Origin: Onthophagus taurus
Taxonomy: Eukaryota; Arthropoda; Insecta; Coleoptera; Scarabaeidae
Direction: 5' to 3'
Length of the DNA: 64,000 nt
Assembly: GCF_036711975.1 (NCBI RefSeq)
Contig: NC_091976.1
Location: forward strand, 16,802,001 to 16,866,000
Shown here: one piece after another, positions 33,600 through 45,228 of the stretch
How positions within the stretch are numbered: position 1 is the first letter of the stretch
How the letters are laid out: each line of letters opens with the position of its first letter
The notes under the pieces: generated by a model
Database searches by the model: none
What the model saw: the letters and a program-made list of their open reading frames with translations, nothing else
Told to the model about the DNA's origin: nothing
Position numbers and translations under genes: made by a program

Positions 33600-36500
33600 G
33601 TCATAATAATCCGTGTCAGAACAGTAGTGGCCGGGAAAAAAAAGTTAATCTGTTCTTATACTAAACACATTCAAAGGCCATGCTCTACGCAATAAAACTT
33701 CCTTAATCCTAGTTACAAAAGCTTTAAATGTTAAATTCCTATAACTACCAGGCAGACTATTAAAAAATTTTACTCCATAATAATTATACCCCCCCTCCTA
33801 GTTTTGTAATTGTGAAAATCACCATTTTTTTTTTAGTTGACTATGAAGTAATATTGTAAACTTCAAACATTCAAAGATATATAATGAAGGCAGTGTCAAA
33901 ATTTTTTAATTGATAAAAGAAGAGCGGCAGTCTTCAGTATAGTTTAATTTGACGATATTTCTAATGGCTCTTCTTTGTATACTAAATATTCTTTTATTAT
34001 ATTCTTTATTATGACTCTGAAAAGCACAAAATCGTGCGCAATACCTCCGTAGAAGAAAATTCAGAAAGACGTCTTAACAAAAAGGCTGTGGAGCTTAAAC
34101 GAGAAGTTAAAGCTTCGCCATGAAAACTCCAGGTAAGTCCGCAGTCTCAACATGCACACTCAGAAATCTGAAACTATCATCAGAATCCAAACTTGTACTA
34201 TGTGCTTCAGTAAAAAGGTCATTGATACTATTTTATCATTATTCAACCTTAGCTGATTACTTGCACAAATGTCTAGCCGAAATAGACATTAAATTATTAT
34301 TTTCGGTAGCTTTTGCTTTAGATGAATGTTTATTTAATAAACTTGTGTCATCGGCATACAAAATTGATTTTGCAGGATTCAAAAATGACGGCAACTAATT
34401 GACCAATGGGGAACCCACTATCAATTTCTATTTGTAAGATATGATGATAGAAGTTTACATGCCTCTGGGGTGACATTATACGCGTACAATTTACGAATTA
34501 AAATTGAATGAGATACACAATCAAAAGCTTTTGTGAGATCCAAGAAACTTGCTTCGGTGTATTGTGAAGTCTCGAAACCATCGACTGCATACTCAATAAA
34601 GCTTTGTATAGCTGTAGCGGTTGGACTTTCTCTTTCTAAAACCAAATTGTTGTTTATTAAAAATATTACTATCTTCAAAATATAGATATAGATACAAAAT
34701 ATAGATAGCAGAAGAGGAGATGGAAGCAGTGCTTAGGGGATTGAAGAAGGGAAAGGTGTCAGGGGAAGATGGCATCCAGAACGAGGCATGGTTGGAAGCA
34801 TCAAGGGTGGTGAGAGTGAAGTTGTTAGAGGGGATGAATAGCGTATGGAGACGGGGGGGATTCCGGAGGGATGGAAAGTGGGGGTAATTTGCCCAGTATA
34901 TAAAAAGGGTAATAAGGGAAGGGAAGAAAGCTACAGAGGAATTAACCTACTAGACTCGGCATACAAGATATACACGAAGATACTGCTGGGAAGACTGGAG
35001 GAGGAGATGGAGTTGGGGGGAATTTTTCCGGATGGGCAGGCAGGCTTTCGGAAGGGAAGGGCATCTGGCGGATAGAGAGCTGGATAAGAAGGGAGAGAAA
35101 TTGTACGCCCTGTTTATAGATTTGAAGGCGGCTTTTGATAAGGTGGATAGGGGAAAGTTGTGGGAGGAGATGGGGAGGAGGGGGATCACGGAACATCTAA
35201 TTGCGAGAGTGAAGGAAATATACATGGAGGCTATGGCTAGGATAAAAGTGGGAGATAAGCTGAGCGACGTGTTTTGGACGACGAAGGGACTGAGGCAGGG
35301 ATGTCCGCTGAGCCCAAGTCTGTTTGCACTGTATACGGCGGACCTGGAGGATAGATTGGGGAAGGGGCAAATGGGAGGGTTGGTGGTGGGAGGTAGAAAG
35401 GTGCATATGTTAGCATACGCGGATGACATCGTGGTCATGGCGAGAGAAGCGGCGGAGATGAAAGATATGATAAAGACATTGGAAAGATATTTTAGGGGGA
35501 AGGGGCTGGAAGTAAATGTGGGGAAGACAAGGATGATGAAGTTTTGTAAGGGGGGGAGAAAAAGAACAGAAAACTGGAGATGGGAGGGAAAAGAGATCGA
35601 GGAGGTTAGGGAGGATACTTACTTGGGGTATGTGTTCAGGGAGAACAACAGGGAGGGGTCGCATGTGATAGCTATGGCAAAAAAGGCGAATAAGGTGATG
35701 GGACAAGTATGGGGTTGGGGGAAGAGAGTCTTTGGAAGGAATGTTTCAGCGAGGAAGATTATGTTTGAAGGTCTGGTTAGCAGTGTGATGATGTATGGAG
35801 CAGAGGTATGGGGATGGAGAGAGCAGGCAATGCTGGAGGACGTGCAAGCTAGATACTGGAGATGGGTGCTTGGGGTAGCGAGAGAAACGCCGGGGTATAT
35901 AGTGAGGGAAGAGGTAAAGGTGGATAAAGTCAGAGTGGAGGGGGGCAGGAGAGCAGTGAAATATGAAGAAAGAATAGAAGGGAGGCCAAACTGCGGGATC
36001 TTGGGGGAGTGTTGGGGGGAAATTAGAGAGGGAAAGATCAAATATGGGAAAGGAGACAGAGACAACTATTATAGACGAGCGGGCTACTCGGTAACTGAGA
36101 TAAATAGTAGACGAAGGGTGAGTAGGGAGATGTGGAGGGAGTTGAGAGATAGGGACCGAGATGTGCAGAGACAGGAAAGAAGGACACAAATAAAAGAGGG
36201 GAGGTATAACGAAAGGTACAGGGACATAATTACGGAGGGGCTGCCTAGATACTTGTTATTGGAAGGAGATGAGGAAAGGAAGAAGTTGGTGGCTAGGTTC
36301 CGTTGTGGAAACGAGGAGAGAGCGAACAGATACTGGATGGCCGATGAGGAGAGGTAGTGTAGGCTATGCAGGGAGAAATGGGAAACGTTGGAACATATGT
36401 TGAATGGGTGCAGTGAGTTGAGGGAGGAGGAGTGGGACCGAGGGCAGATCTTAGGAGAGGGGGGAGAGGGGAAACGATGGATGAGAATGGTTGTGGGGGT

Positions 36501-37330
36501 GAGGAGACAAAGGGATGGATGAGGGGAGGATTGGGCCGAGGAGCCGAGGGTATGGAAATGGAGGAAGAGGGTGGAGGGTGAAAATAATATACTAATGACA
36601 TATATTATATTAGGATGTATTAAGGGGAAAATTGTAATTATCAAAAACAATAAATGCTTATTATTATTATTAATTAATACTATCTTCAAAATATTTGATT
36701 AATTGATTTTTTAATAGTTTTTCCAAAAATTTTGATAGTACAGATAATATACTAATTGGTCTGTAGTTCGAAGCCTCATTAATATCACCTTTCTTGAATA
36801 ACGGTATGACATTTGCAATCTTAAACTCGTCAGGAAAGTAGCCAGCGGATAGTCAATACTGGAATCAGACAATTTTTAACTTTTTTTAACATTATTGAAT
36901 TTAGACCAAAGAAATCAGTACTTTTTCCAAATTTGAGGGCATCGAAGGAGTCCCAGACTCCACTTGAGAAAAAGGTTGAAATGTAAAATAATTATTATTA
37001 ACACAATTAACATGTTTAATAAATAATGACAAAGGATCAGCACCACCACTTATATTTTTTAAGCTAATTTACCAGGGACATTCAAAAAGAAATTATTAAG
37101 TTGATTGGCATCTAAATTACTATCCATTTCGTTGACTCTTTGAGAGGCTTTATTAGTATTGATTATTTTCCAAATAGCAGAAGACTGATTTTTGTGATTC
37201 AAAATAAATTTGTCAATATCATTTCTTTTAGCTTGCTAACTGCTAACTTATAAGATTTACGACATTTGTTACGTTCAGCAAGTGTGTACGAATTTTTATT
37301 GAATCTGTATAGATCACAAAGAAAACTAAG
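33600..37330 (-). mobile_element. Jockey-like non-LTR retrotransposon, split by a later insertion
   Basis: Skipping 34684-36677, the - strand reads NKNSYTLAERNKCRKSYKLA, SAIWKIINTNKASQRVNEMD, AGYFPDEFKIANVIPLFKKG, SNYRPISILSVLSKFLEKLL and LIKYFEDSNIFNKQQFGFR (RT motifs 0-2), then SFLDLTKAFDCVSHSILIRK (catalytic region A), LLSSYLTNR, and the fingers/thumb pieces shared with the copy at 39020-39840. The segment with SGVPQGS and YADD is partly deleted near 34430. The QLIKYF/EDSNIF reading continues across the insertion point. It is dead. Confidence 0.75.
34684..36677 (+). mobile_element. 5'-truncated GC-rich non-LTR retrotransposon with 17-bp TSD
   Basis: An insertion of about 2 kb is bounded by a perfect 17-bp direct repeat TACTATCTTCAAAATAT at 34667-34683 and 36678-36694. 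It ends with a TTATTATTATTA tail, typical of target-primed reverse transcription. The + strand encodes RT. At 34700-35085 in two frames are LRGLKKGKVSGEDGI, GVICPVYKKGNKGREE and SYRGINLLDSAYKIYTKILL. The main 441-aa ORF (35032-36357) carries LYALFIDLKAAFDKVDRGKL, GLRQGCPLSPSLFALYTADL and MLAYADDIVVMAREA. After one stop there is a C-terminal CxxC...H...C motif (CRLCREKWETLEHMLNGC). Purine-rich, GC-rich composition sets it apart from its surroundings. Frameshifts near 34850 and 35090 and the stop at 36357 make it inactive. The large - strand ORFs over it are shadows. Confidence 0.85.
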
Positions 37331-37337
37331 TTTTAGC

Positions 37338-37558
37338 TAAGTTAAGAGGCAAAACATAATTTTTATATTTAACTTGTTGAGTTCTTACATGTATGTACGT
37401 ACATAATTATAATCCAATTGAAACCAATTAAGTTACCAAATCATGCCAGACTAGTTCTGATACAGTCGAAGAATAATAATAATAATAATAGCGTTTATTC
37501 TCCATAAATATACATATGATACGATAAATAAAAATATATATATAAAAACACTTGGGGA
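37338..37558. repeat. Dispersed repeat, copy 2
   Basis: Partner of 22972-23190, in the same orientation. Here AATAATAATAATAATAATAG forms a longer simple repeat inside it. No coding content. Confidence 0.7.
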
Positions 37559-37689
37559 ACCTTAGGGTCCAGCTGAGCTGAGTGTATACACACAAATTAT
37601 ATACAAAAAACTTAAAATGAAACTTCTGCCTATAACGGAATATATGTCCGCAAACAAAATAATAAAAGAAATTCGCCAAAAAATTACAA

Positions 37690-38420
37690 AAGAAAGCCTA
37701 TTTTAAGTATACATTAATCCACTCGCCGAAGAAGCAATCGCTACAACCCAAGCCCAAGCATTGCTTCTTAAAAAGCATTTCAAAAACTGCACATTTGTAC
37801 GCCGCCACGCTTTTTGACCACCGGAAGAGGGTTATAATAGGCATAAATGTTGTAGCTAAACGATCTTTCAAGTAAAGAGGTCCTATCAGCAGAAGAGGCA
37901 ATCAAATTCCTATTTCTAATATTGATGGAATGAATATCACCCCTAAATCTTACTTTCCTTAAAAAATAATAAGGCGCCCCCGATAGCAGTGTTTGATGAA
38001 AGAGCACATCGGTTCCTCATATTCAACTAATTTAAATCCTTCAATTTGTGCGAAATTCTATCAAACTTTCGGATGCCATATATCTCATAGAGGCACTCTG
38101 GACTCCCTGACCTCTACGCGCGCACAGAATACAAACAAGGGCAATAAATAGGCAAGCAGTACAAAGACAGAACCATACTTTCACACAAAGTAATTTTAAG
38201 TTTTATATTAAAAATGTTGGCGTAAGGATAAAGCACTTCAAATTGCAAAAAGCGGTTCCAATTTTTTTTAAATATATGAACAAAACCGAAAGCTATAACG
38301 TTATCAATGCCAAGATTTTTCGTTACTGAGGTAATTGATATGATAAGTTTGCTAGATCAGTATTAATCTTATCTACAGCATCTTCCAGATCATCCCGTTC
38401 AAAACTCAAATACAACTGCG
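37690..38420. other. Unassigned, probably retroelement-derived
   Basis: No gene can be supported. Short open stretches on the - strand (for example 38007-37780) show no family motif that I recognise. The surroundings are retroelement copies, so decayed element sequence is the likeliest content. Confidence 0.3.
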
Positions 38421-38429
38421 TATCGTTTG

Positions 38430-38996
38430 CATACATATGTACATTACAAAAGTTAATAGTTTTAGGTAAAAACGCAGTACACAAAACAGTAACGATCCCA
38501 ATATAGAGCCCTGCGGCACACCCCTCTCCAGGAGTAAGGGTGCGGAAATGGCATTTGACAATTTAACCGATTATTGACGATTAGCTAAGTAAGAGTTTAC
38601 TTTAAGTATTACAACCAGAAGGGCGAGAGCAGTAAATTTATTGTCATCTTTAGCATAAATGATATCGTAAGTAATCTTTAGTAAAGCAGTAGTGCAACTA
38701 CGTTTGAGGACAAAACCGGATTGACACTAAAACAACCAAAACCAAAACAAGAAAAGCGATACAAAGATAAACTTAATTATTTATTATACTTCCTACCGTC
38801 TTCTCCGTCTCCTTCTCGTTACCTTTCTCCCCAACCCTATTCCTCACCAGCTTGTCAAGATCATCTAGATCGCTGATTTCAACAATTTGTCCTTGCTTGT
38901 CTCTGGTTAATATATTAATATGAATTAAAATTGTTACTCTGGTTACTTAGTGAATGGGTTTTCGCAATGGATGTGCACAGTGTTGTTATGGCTCCA
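38430..38996. repeat. Direct repeat X, copy 1
   Basis: It starts AAAAACGCAGTACACAAAACAG and ends TCAGCTGCCATTGA. It repeats at about 39733-40345 with small indels and nearly the same sequence. The two copies flank the Jockey-like fragment at 39020-39720. Shared segments include CACCCCTCTCCAGGAGTAAG and CTTCCTACCGTCTTCTCCGT. Confidence 0.75.
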
Positions 38997-39019
38997 ATCA
39001 CCAACGTCTCAGCTGCCAT

Positions 39020-39840
39020 TGATGTTAAATTCCTATAACTACCAGGCAGACCATTAAAAAATTTAACTCCACAATAATTATACCCCCCCTCCTAGTTTTG
39101 TAATTGTGAAAATCACCATTTTTTTTTAGTTGACTATGAAGTAATATTGTAAACTTCAAACATTCAAAGATATATAATGAAGGCAGTGTCATTTTTTTTT
39201 AATTAATAAAAGAAGAGCGGCAGTCTTCAGTATAGTTTAATTTGGCGATATTTCTAATGGCTCTTCTTTGTATACTAAATATTCTTTTATTATATTCTTT
39301 ATTATGACTCTGAAAAAGCACAAAATCGTGCGCAATACCTCCGTAGAAGAAAATTCAGAAAGACGTCTTAACAAAAAGGCTGTGGAGCTTAAACGAGAAG
39401 TTAAAGTTTCGCCATGAAAACTCCAGGTAAGTCCGGAGTCCACATGCACACCCAGAAATCTGAAACTATCATCAGAATCCAAACTTTTATCTATGTGTTT
39501 CAGTGAAAAGGTCATTGATACTGTTTTATCATTATTCAACGTTAGCTGATTACTTGCACACCAATGTCTAGCCGAAATAGACACTAAATTATTATTTTCG
39601 GTAGCTTTTGCTTTAGATGAATGTTTATTTAACAAACTTGTGTCATCGGCATACAAAGTTGATTTTGCAGAATTCAAAAATGACGGCAACTGATTGACCA
39701 ATGGGGAACCCACTATCAATTTCTATTTGTAAAAAACGCAGTACACAAAACAGTAACGGTCCCAATATAGAGCCCTGCGGCACACCCCTCTCCAGGAGTA
39801 AGGGTGCGGAAATGGCATTTGACAATTTAACCGATTATTG
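39020..39840 (-). mobile_element. Jockey-like RT fragment, second copy
   Basis: On the - strand it carries LLERGVPQGSILGPLLF (39800-39745) and, after a frame change, VNQLPSFLNSAKSTLYADDT (catalytic YADD at about 39645), SLLNKHSSKAKATENNN, WCASNQLTLNNDKTVSMTF, FRFLGVHVDSGLTW and RLSSTAFLLRRLSEF. The part 39020-39735 is nearly the same as 33685-34430, so they are copies of one family. It is broken at both ends. Confidence 0.8.
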
Positions 39841-40345
39841 ACGATTAGCTACATAAGTAAGAGATTATAAATTTTACAAAGGAAGTATTACAACCAGAAG
39901 GACGAGAGCAGTAAATTTATTGTCATCTTTAGCATAAATGATATCGTAAGTAATCTTTAGTAAAGCAGTAGTGCAACTACGTTTGAGGACAAAACCGGAT
40001 TGACACTAAAACAACCAAAACCAAAACAAGAAAAGCGATACAAAGATAAACTTAATTATTTATTATACTTCCTACCGTCTTCTCCGTCTCCTTCTCGTTA
40101 GCTTTCTCCCCAACCCTATTCCTCACCAGCTTGTCAAGATCATCTAGATCGCTGATTTCAACAATTTTATTGCCACTCTTGGTGTAAATGTGGCAGTTGT
40201 TTGTCCAAGAAATGTTTATAAGAATTTACATGTTAATATATTAATATGAATTAAAATTGTTACTCTGGTTACTTAGTGAATGGGTTTTCGCAATGGATGT
40301 GCACAGTGTTGTTATGGCTCCAATCACCAACGTCTCAGCTGCCAT
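39733..40345. repeat. Direct repeat X, copy 2
   Basis: Second copy of 38430-38996. It differs by small indels, including an added TTATTGCCACTCTTGGTGTA segment at about 40167. It continues past the end of copy 1 into a short open reading on the + strand. Confidence 0.7.
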
Positions 40346-40440
40346 TGAAAATAATAATACACAAGAAACTGCAAGACCCTCCACGCCTACTTTTGCAGAA
40401 GTCATAAAAAGTCTAATAACAAACGAGTTGATGTAAAAAC
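40292..40440 (+). pseudogene. Possible retroelement ORF1 start
   Basis: The + strand reads MDVHSVVMAPITNVSAAIEN followed by NNTQETARPSTPTFAEVIKS and a stop at about 40436. PTFAEVIKS-like strings occur near the start of some non-LTR ORF1 proteins, but the match is short. Its beginning is duplicated at about 38970 within repeat X. Confidence 0.3.
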
Positions 40441-40559
40441 GCAGAAATGCGGAGCTAGCGAGCCAACTATCTTCAATGTAATGAAGATAATCAGCGAATT
40501 TCACACTGGAATGAGACACAATTTCAGTATATTAACAAACGCGGTGGAACAACTGAAAA

Positions 40560-41620
40560 AATCCTAAGAGCCCCAAAGAATTGTTTACAAAACTTAGGCC
40601 CAAGGTATATTATTGGATATATTGGATATAGATTATAAACTAATATTAAACTAATACAAAACAATATCTTTTATTGCTTCTAATTTGGTTAGTAAATCAA
40701 ATCCAAACATATAAACAAATAACATATATTAACAAATAACAAAAAAAAAGTAGTGTATAGGCGTGATGAGATGGGTAGAAATTAAAAGACAATTCAATGA
40801 TAAAATTGAAAAAAGTTTTTGGTAAGAGTCATATTCTACATATTGTGGTTTAGGTGTAATAAATGTTTTCATTGTAAAATAATTGTAGTTACGTAAATCA
40901 TTGAATTGTTGTTTCTTTAGATGACAAAAATTATTAAACCTGATGATGGAAATAGTCCCGAAACATCCTTTGTAATGATTTAGAAATAAATAGTTAAAGG
41001 AGGAAATGGTGTAATGATTTTATAATAAAATAATCATTCTATATTAAATTGTTTGTTTATATTGAAATTTTTCGCTATAAAAAACTTACTAAAAATTAAT
41101 AACGATAATGATGTACATAATTATATTAAACACATATACGTGTAGTATGAAGCTTAAGTTACGCTCCAACCTCTTCCAGAATCATTATTATAAGAGAATT
41201 AAAACACACATTGTGTAAAATAAATTTGTAGTAAATTTGAAAAATTGAACTGAGTAATTTAGAAAAAAATTTATAATTAAAGCTGTTGCACTGATGCTTT
41301 AAAATTATTCACTCAATTATCGAGATTTTATTTATTTTAAATGGAATTCGAGAACACAAAATAACGAACAAAATAAAATAAAATAAAGGTTTTCTTGGAA
41401 TAACTGAACATTATTACAGTTAAAATAAAACTTTATTTTGTTACATTCTTGGAATTTAATCCATAAATTATCAATAATTTTGTTATTAATAATTTCATTT
41501 TATAATATTTCTCTAAATTGTTTTTAAAATTTTTCCTCAAATTCGAGATAATTTTACTCGCCCGTAAATGTGATATATTTATTTAAATATATATTTCGCA
41601 AGTTATTTATGGTTAGTTAA
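40560..41620. other. AT-rich intergenic stretch
   Basis: No gene seen. At about 40938-40975 the string CTGATGATGGAAATAGTCCC followed by GAAACAT resembles the end motif of Penelope-like elements, where a GATGG..GAAACAT pattern is common. That is only a weak suggestion. Confidence 0.35.
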
Positions 41621-41622
41621 AC

Positions 41623-42300
41623 CAATATCAACCTAATTTCATTTTTACATCATTTTCCGACATTATTTTCTAACAAACTTTATGTATCATTTTAAAGATG
41701 ACATTTTAATCCTTCTTATAAGATACAAGTCATCTTTTAACTATCAGAAATAAATCGGAAGTGATTTTTTAAAAATTGTCGTTTATCAAATAAACTTCGT
41801 GTTACAGTATCTTGTTCAAAAAAGATTTTCTCAAGTTTTTTATAATTAACATATAAGTTATTTTACATTTTTAATGATATAAATCATTACTTCATTTTCA
41901 AAAATAATCCGAAAGTGATATTTTAAAGATTACTCAACATCAACCTAAATTCATTTTTATAACATAATTTTCAAAAATTACTTTCTAACAAACTTTATGT
42001 ATCACAGTAGGTTATCATATATTATTTTAAAAAGGATATTTCAATCTTTCATACAAGATACAAGTCATCTTTCATCTATCAGAAATAAAACCGGAAATGA
42101 TTTTTAAAAAATTCTTGTCTATCAAATAAACTTCGTTTTACAGTCATTTTTTCAAAAAATGTTTTCTCCAAATTTGTATTATTAATACATAGGTTATTTT
42201 ACATCACCTTGAACAGGACAGTTTAATGTTTAATTAATGATATAAATCATTACTTCGTTTTCAAAAATAACCTTAAAGTGATGTTTTAAAGAAACAATCT
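41623..42300. repeat. Tandem duplication, about 320-bp unit
   Basis: Unit 1 (about 41623-41937) and unit 2 (about 41938-42300) share CTAACAAACTTTATGTATCA, AGATACAAGTCATCTTT, CTATCAGAAATAAA, TATCAAATAAACTTCGT and AATGATATAAATCATTACTT in the same order. They are diverged and AT-rich, with no ORF. Confidence 0.75.
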
Positions 42301-43500
42301 AAACTATGATTTCACTACAATAGGAACAATATCTTAGTAGCAAAACATTAAGTATGCATTCTGCATAAGTGGAAATTTAGTCGAGAACTTTCGTGCAATT
42401 ACATCTAAAACATCATATGGAGTAGCAAAATATTTGGCAGAATAAATTCCATCCAAATGAAAAATCTTGTTGAAATAAACGTGGGGTGGATTTAAAAAAA
42501 ATTAAAAAGACTTGGAAAGATTTCCCATTTGAAACTAGTTTGAACTACTAAATGAACAAATGTATTATTGTGGATGCGCATACAACAATGGACGCATAAT
42601 GTTCAAATCCTTTTTGAACGCAGGCAGAATTTCATATTACATAGAAAGAGCAAATTCAAAAGGGGAAATATAAATCCGCTTACGAATAAACGGGAATACA
42701 TACATGAAGGATAGTTATATGTGCTTAGTGATCAAAATAATTACCTAGAAAGAAAATTAATGAATTCGTAGTATTCAAGTTGGATAACGTTTTTCGGAAT
42801 TCAACCCGAGTCTACCTCTAATTAATCTATTTTGTGCTTCTACAGCTTGTAATTAATGTAATGATTGTGAGCAGAATTAACGATCTAATAATTTATAAAT
42901 ATTGAATGACTTTTTTTATTTAGACGTTAAATTCACAAAATCTAATAAAGTTGAAAACTGTCTGAAAGGATTTAAAGTCGACCGAAAAGGTATCATCATA
43001 AACTCTCTTCCAGATGTTGTCTGGAACATAACGTTGAAAGAAAACGTTTTTATTAAGAACTTAAATCTAACTCAACTTATAAGATAATGTTTTATGGCTA
43101 TCTGTGTTCCTTTTCGATTTCTTTACAACAACGTCGTTGAACATGTTAATCTCTTATTGTTTGGATTAATCAAAATGTCGTTTACCCATAAGCTCTTAGA
43201 ATTATAAGGTGATGAGGGTTTCAAATTATTTCGGATTAAGATGGATTAGGTTGTTTATGTCTCCACCTTATAATTCTTTAATTCTATTTTTTATATACAC
43301 GTCTTTAAATTTCTATTAGGTATGTATATTTAGAAATAAAAAACATTTTAGTCCCTTCATAATCCGCTCTCTTTAACTACGTTACTTTTATGTAAATGCG
43401 ATAAAGAAGGACTGTGGGGACATAAAAACAGAAAACCTTAGAAGAATATTGAGTATTACCGAATTTTCTTTGCGTTTGACTTTGTATTATCTTCAAAATA
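42301..43500. other. AT-rich intergenic stretch
   Basis: A 61-codon open stretch at 42902-43087 (+) shows no recognisable family and no clear splice partners, so I do not call it a gene. Nothing else can be supported here. Confidence 0.35.
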
Positions 43501-43519
43501 TTCACATAGAACTAGAATC

Positions 43520-43690
43520 AGGTCGGTTTAGCCGTGCGTCTTTCAATACGGCTAAACCCGAATGTTTCTAGTTTCAGATCAGTGATATCATTAGTATTAG
43601 ATCACTAGAACTAACACTAGACTTGGAACAGCTAAACCTTAATGTTTCTAGGTTTAGGTCTATTGTCAGTTTCACTTTTAGTTCTATAAA
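43520..43690. repeat. Hairpin and repeated CTAAACC..AATGTTTCTAG motif
   Basis: GGTTTAGCCGT (43525-43535) and ACGGCTAAACC (43548-43558) form a perfect 11-bp inverted pair. CTAAACCxxAATGTTTCTAG occurs at about 43552 and 43640 and again at about 50494. The motif therefore brackets the nested elements between 43.7 and 50.5 kb and may be part of an older host element. Confidence 0.45.
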
Positions 43691-43952
43691 GATATACAAC
43701 AAACTAAAAGTTTGCTTTTGATTTTTTGGCGGTTTTCATATTGGCTCCTCAACCTTCTCTTTAGTACTATCACTGGTGTCAATTTGCTGTGCATCACTAT
43801 TTGTTGTTTCTTAACTGCCGCTTCCTTGTCGTGTATTATCCACGATTTATCTGTAATAAAAAACGCATGTGTACCTAAATAATTCTATTTGTTTTTTACA
43901 ATTGCCACAAACTGATACAGATTGGTTGCATATAGATAAGTAGTTTGAGGAA

Positions 43953-44526
43953 TTATGGAATTTTCCTTATTGTGTTGGCGCACTAAGAAAGAGTGGAAGT
44001 GCATTTTATAATTATAAAATAACCTTTAGTATAGTTTTGATGGCTGTTGTTGAAGCAGAGTATTGTTTTACTTATGCTGATGTTGGGTGTCAGGGAAGAA
44101 TATCAGACGGCGGTGTTATAAGAAATACATCATTTTTCAAAAAGTTACAAGAAGATACTCTATTTTCCTCCATACAATGTTTTATCTAATACAGATCTAT
44201 CACTACCTTTCGCATTTGCTCAAGATGATTCATTTCCTCTGCACAACCAAATTTTAAAACCATACCCTGGGGTAAGCGAGAAAGGCTCTATTCAACGAAT
44301 ATTCAATTAACAATCGATAATGGCTAAATAATGAACAAGGGCTAGAAGAATAGTTAAAAACGTGATCGGTACTATATCAGCAATCTTAAGAGTTTTGAGA
44401 AAGCCGATTTTGCTAGAACCAGAAAAAGTTCAAAAAATTGTGTTAGCTTGTATGTATTTACATAATTACTTAAGAAGGAGTAAATCCTCTCATAATATCT
44501 ACACACCAAGGAAATATAGACTCTAA
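43953..44526 (+). pseudogene. PIF/Harbinger transposase pseudogene
   Basis: The + strand reads LWNFPYCVGALRKSGSAFYN (the usual GAIDGKHV segment is deleted), YKITFSIVLMAVVEAEYCFT, YADVGCQGRISDGGVI, FAQDDSFPLHNQILKPYPG, ARRIVKNVIGTISAILRVLR and LACMYLHNYLRR. The order and motifs are those of HARBI1-like nucleases. At least one frameshift (near 44165) and internal stops near 44310 disable it. Confidence 0.8.
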
Positions 44527-44639
44527 AGAAACCTTGGCAAGATTTATATGCATAATGTTTATAAATAAAAAATAATTTAAAATGTACAAAACTTACTTAC
44601 CACACTTCCTTTTCTTTCGCAAACCATTTCGTGTTATAC

Positions 44640-44925
44640 AGGATGGTCCATTTAACGTGAGATAAGCGATTATCTCGAAACCGGTTCATTTTACATAAAA
44701 ATCTGAATCTATGAATAAAAGTAAAATAATTAAAAAACAAAATTACCGTGTGGTTTTGCCAGTACGACGGCGAAATACCTTTTGTAGACAAAATACAGGG
44801 TAAACGACAATAATAAATGACAGAATTGTTCTGTGGCAACTTTTCTGCCACTTTCTCCATAAATAAAAATCGTTTCGACTTTTTCTGCCACACTTAGAGT
44901 ATCCATGATTACTTAGTTTAAACAC
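44640..44925. repeat. Dispersed repeat, inverted partner at 52930-53190
   Basis: GGATGGTCCATTTAACGTGA, TATCTCGAAACCGGTTCATT and ACCGTGTGGTTTTGCCAGTA occur here. The same strings occur as reverse complement at 53190-52930. Both look like copies of one DNA-element family. No ORF is supported. Confidence 0.6.
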
Positions 44926-45228
44926 TTTGCCTTAATGTAAAACGATGGAATGAATTCAGAATTTGTTGCCAAGCAGGTTTTTGCAAATTTAGTTTTACCT
45001 GTTACATTTTAAAACTATTCAATCAATTAAGTCTCTGAAAGCGATATTCTGAAAATGCCGACATAAGCAGTTCCATGAACTCTTGTTTTTTATGCGTTAT
45101 TCTATTACCAAATTGACAAAGGCGGAGAAATGTCGGAACCTTTTAGACCTCTCTCCTAAGGTATTTCCGACGATTTTTTGAATTACTATACTTTTATCCA
45201 CATATTCAGATTTTACAATAAAATATAC
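44926..45228. other. Short unassigned stretch
   Basis: Nothing that I can assign lies between the repeat above and the Tc1-like end at 45229. Confidence 0.3.

Noticed and set aside
34942-36689. Several long open frames on the - strand (up to 201 codons), rich in Ser/Pro/Leu
   Set aside because: They are antisense shadows of the purine-rich RT coding strand of the non-LTR insertion at 34684-36677.
40241-40519. 92-codon open frame on the - strand
   Set aside because: The opposite strand reads a more plausible ORF1-like start, and this frame shows no motif.
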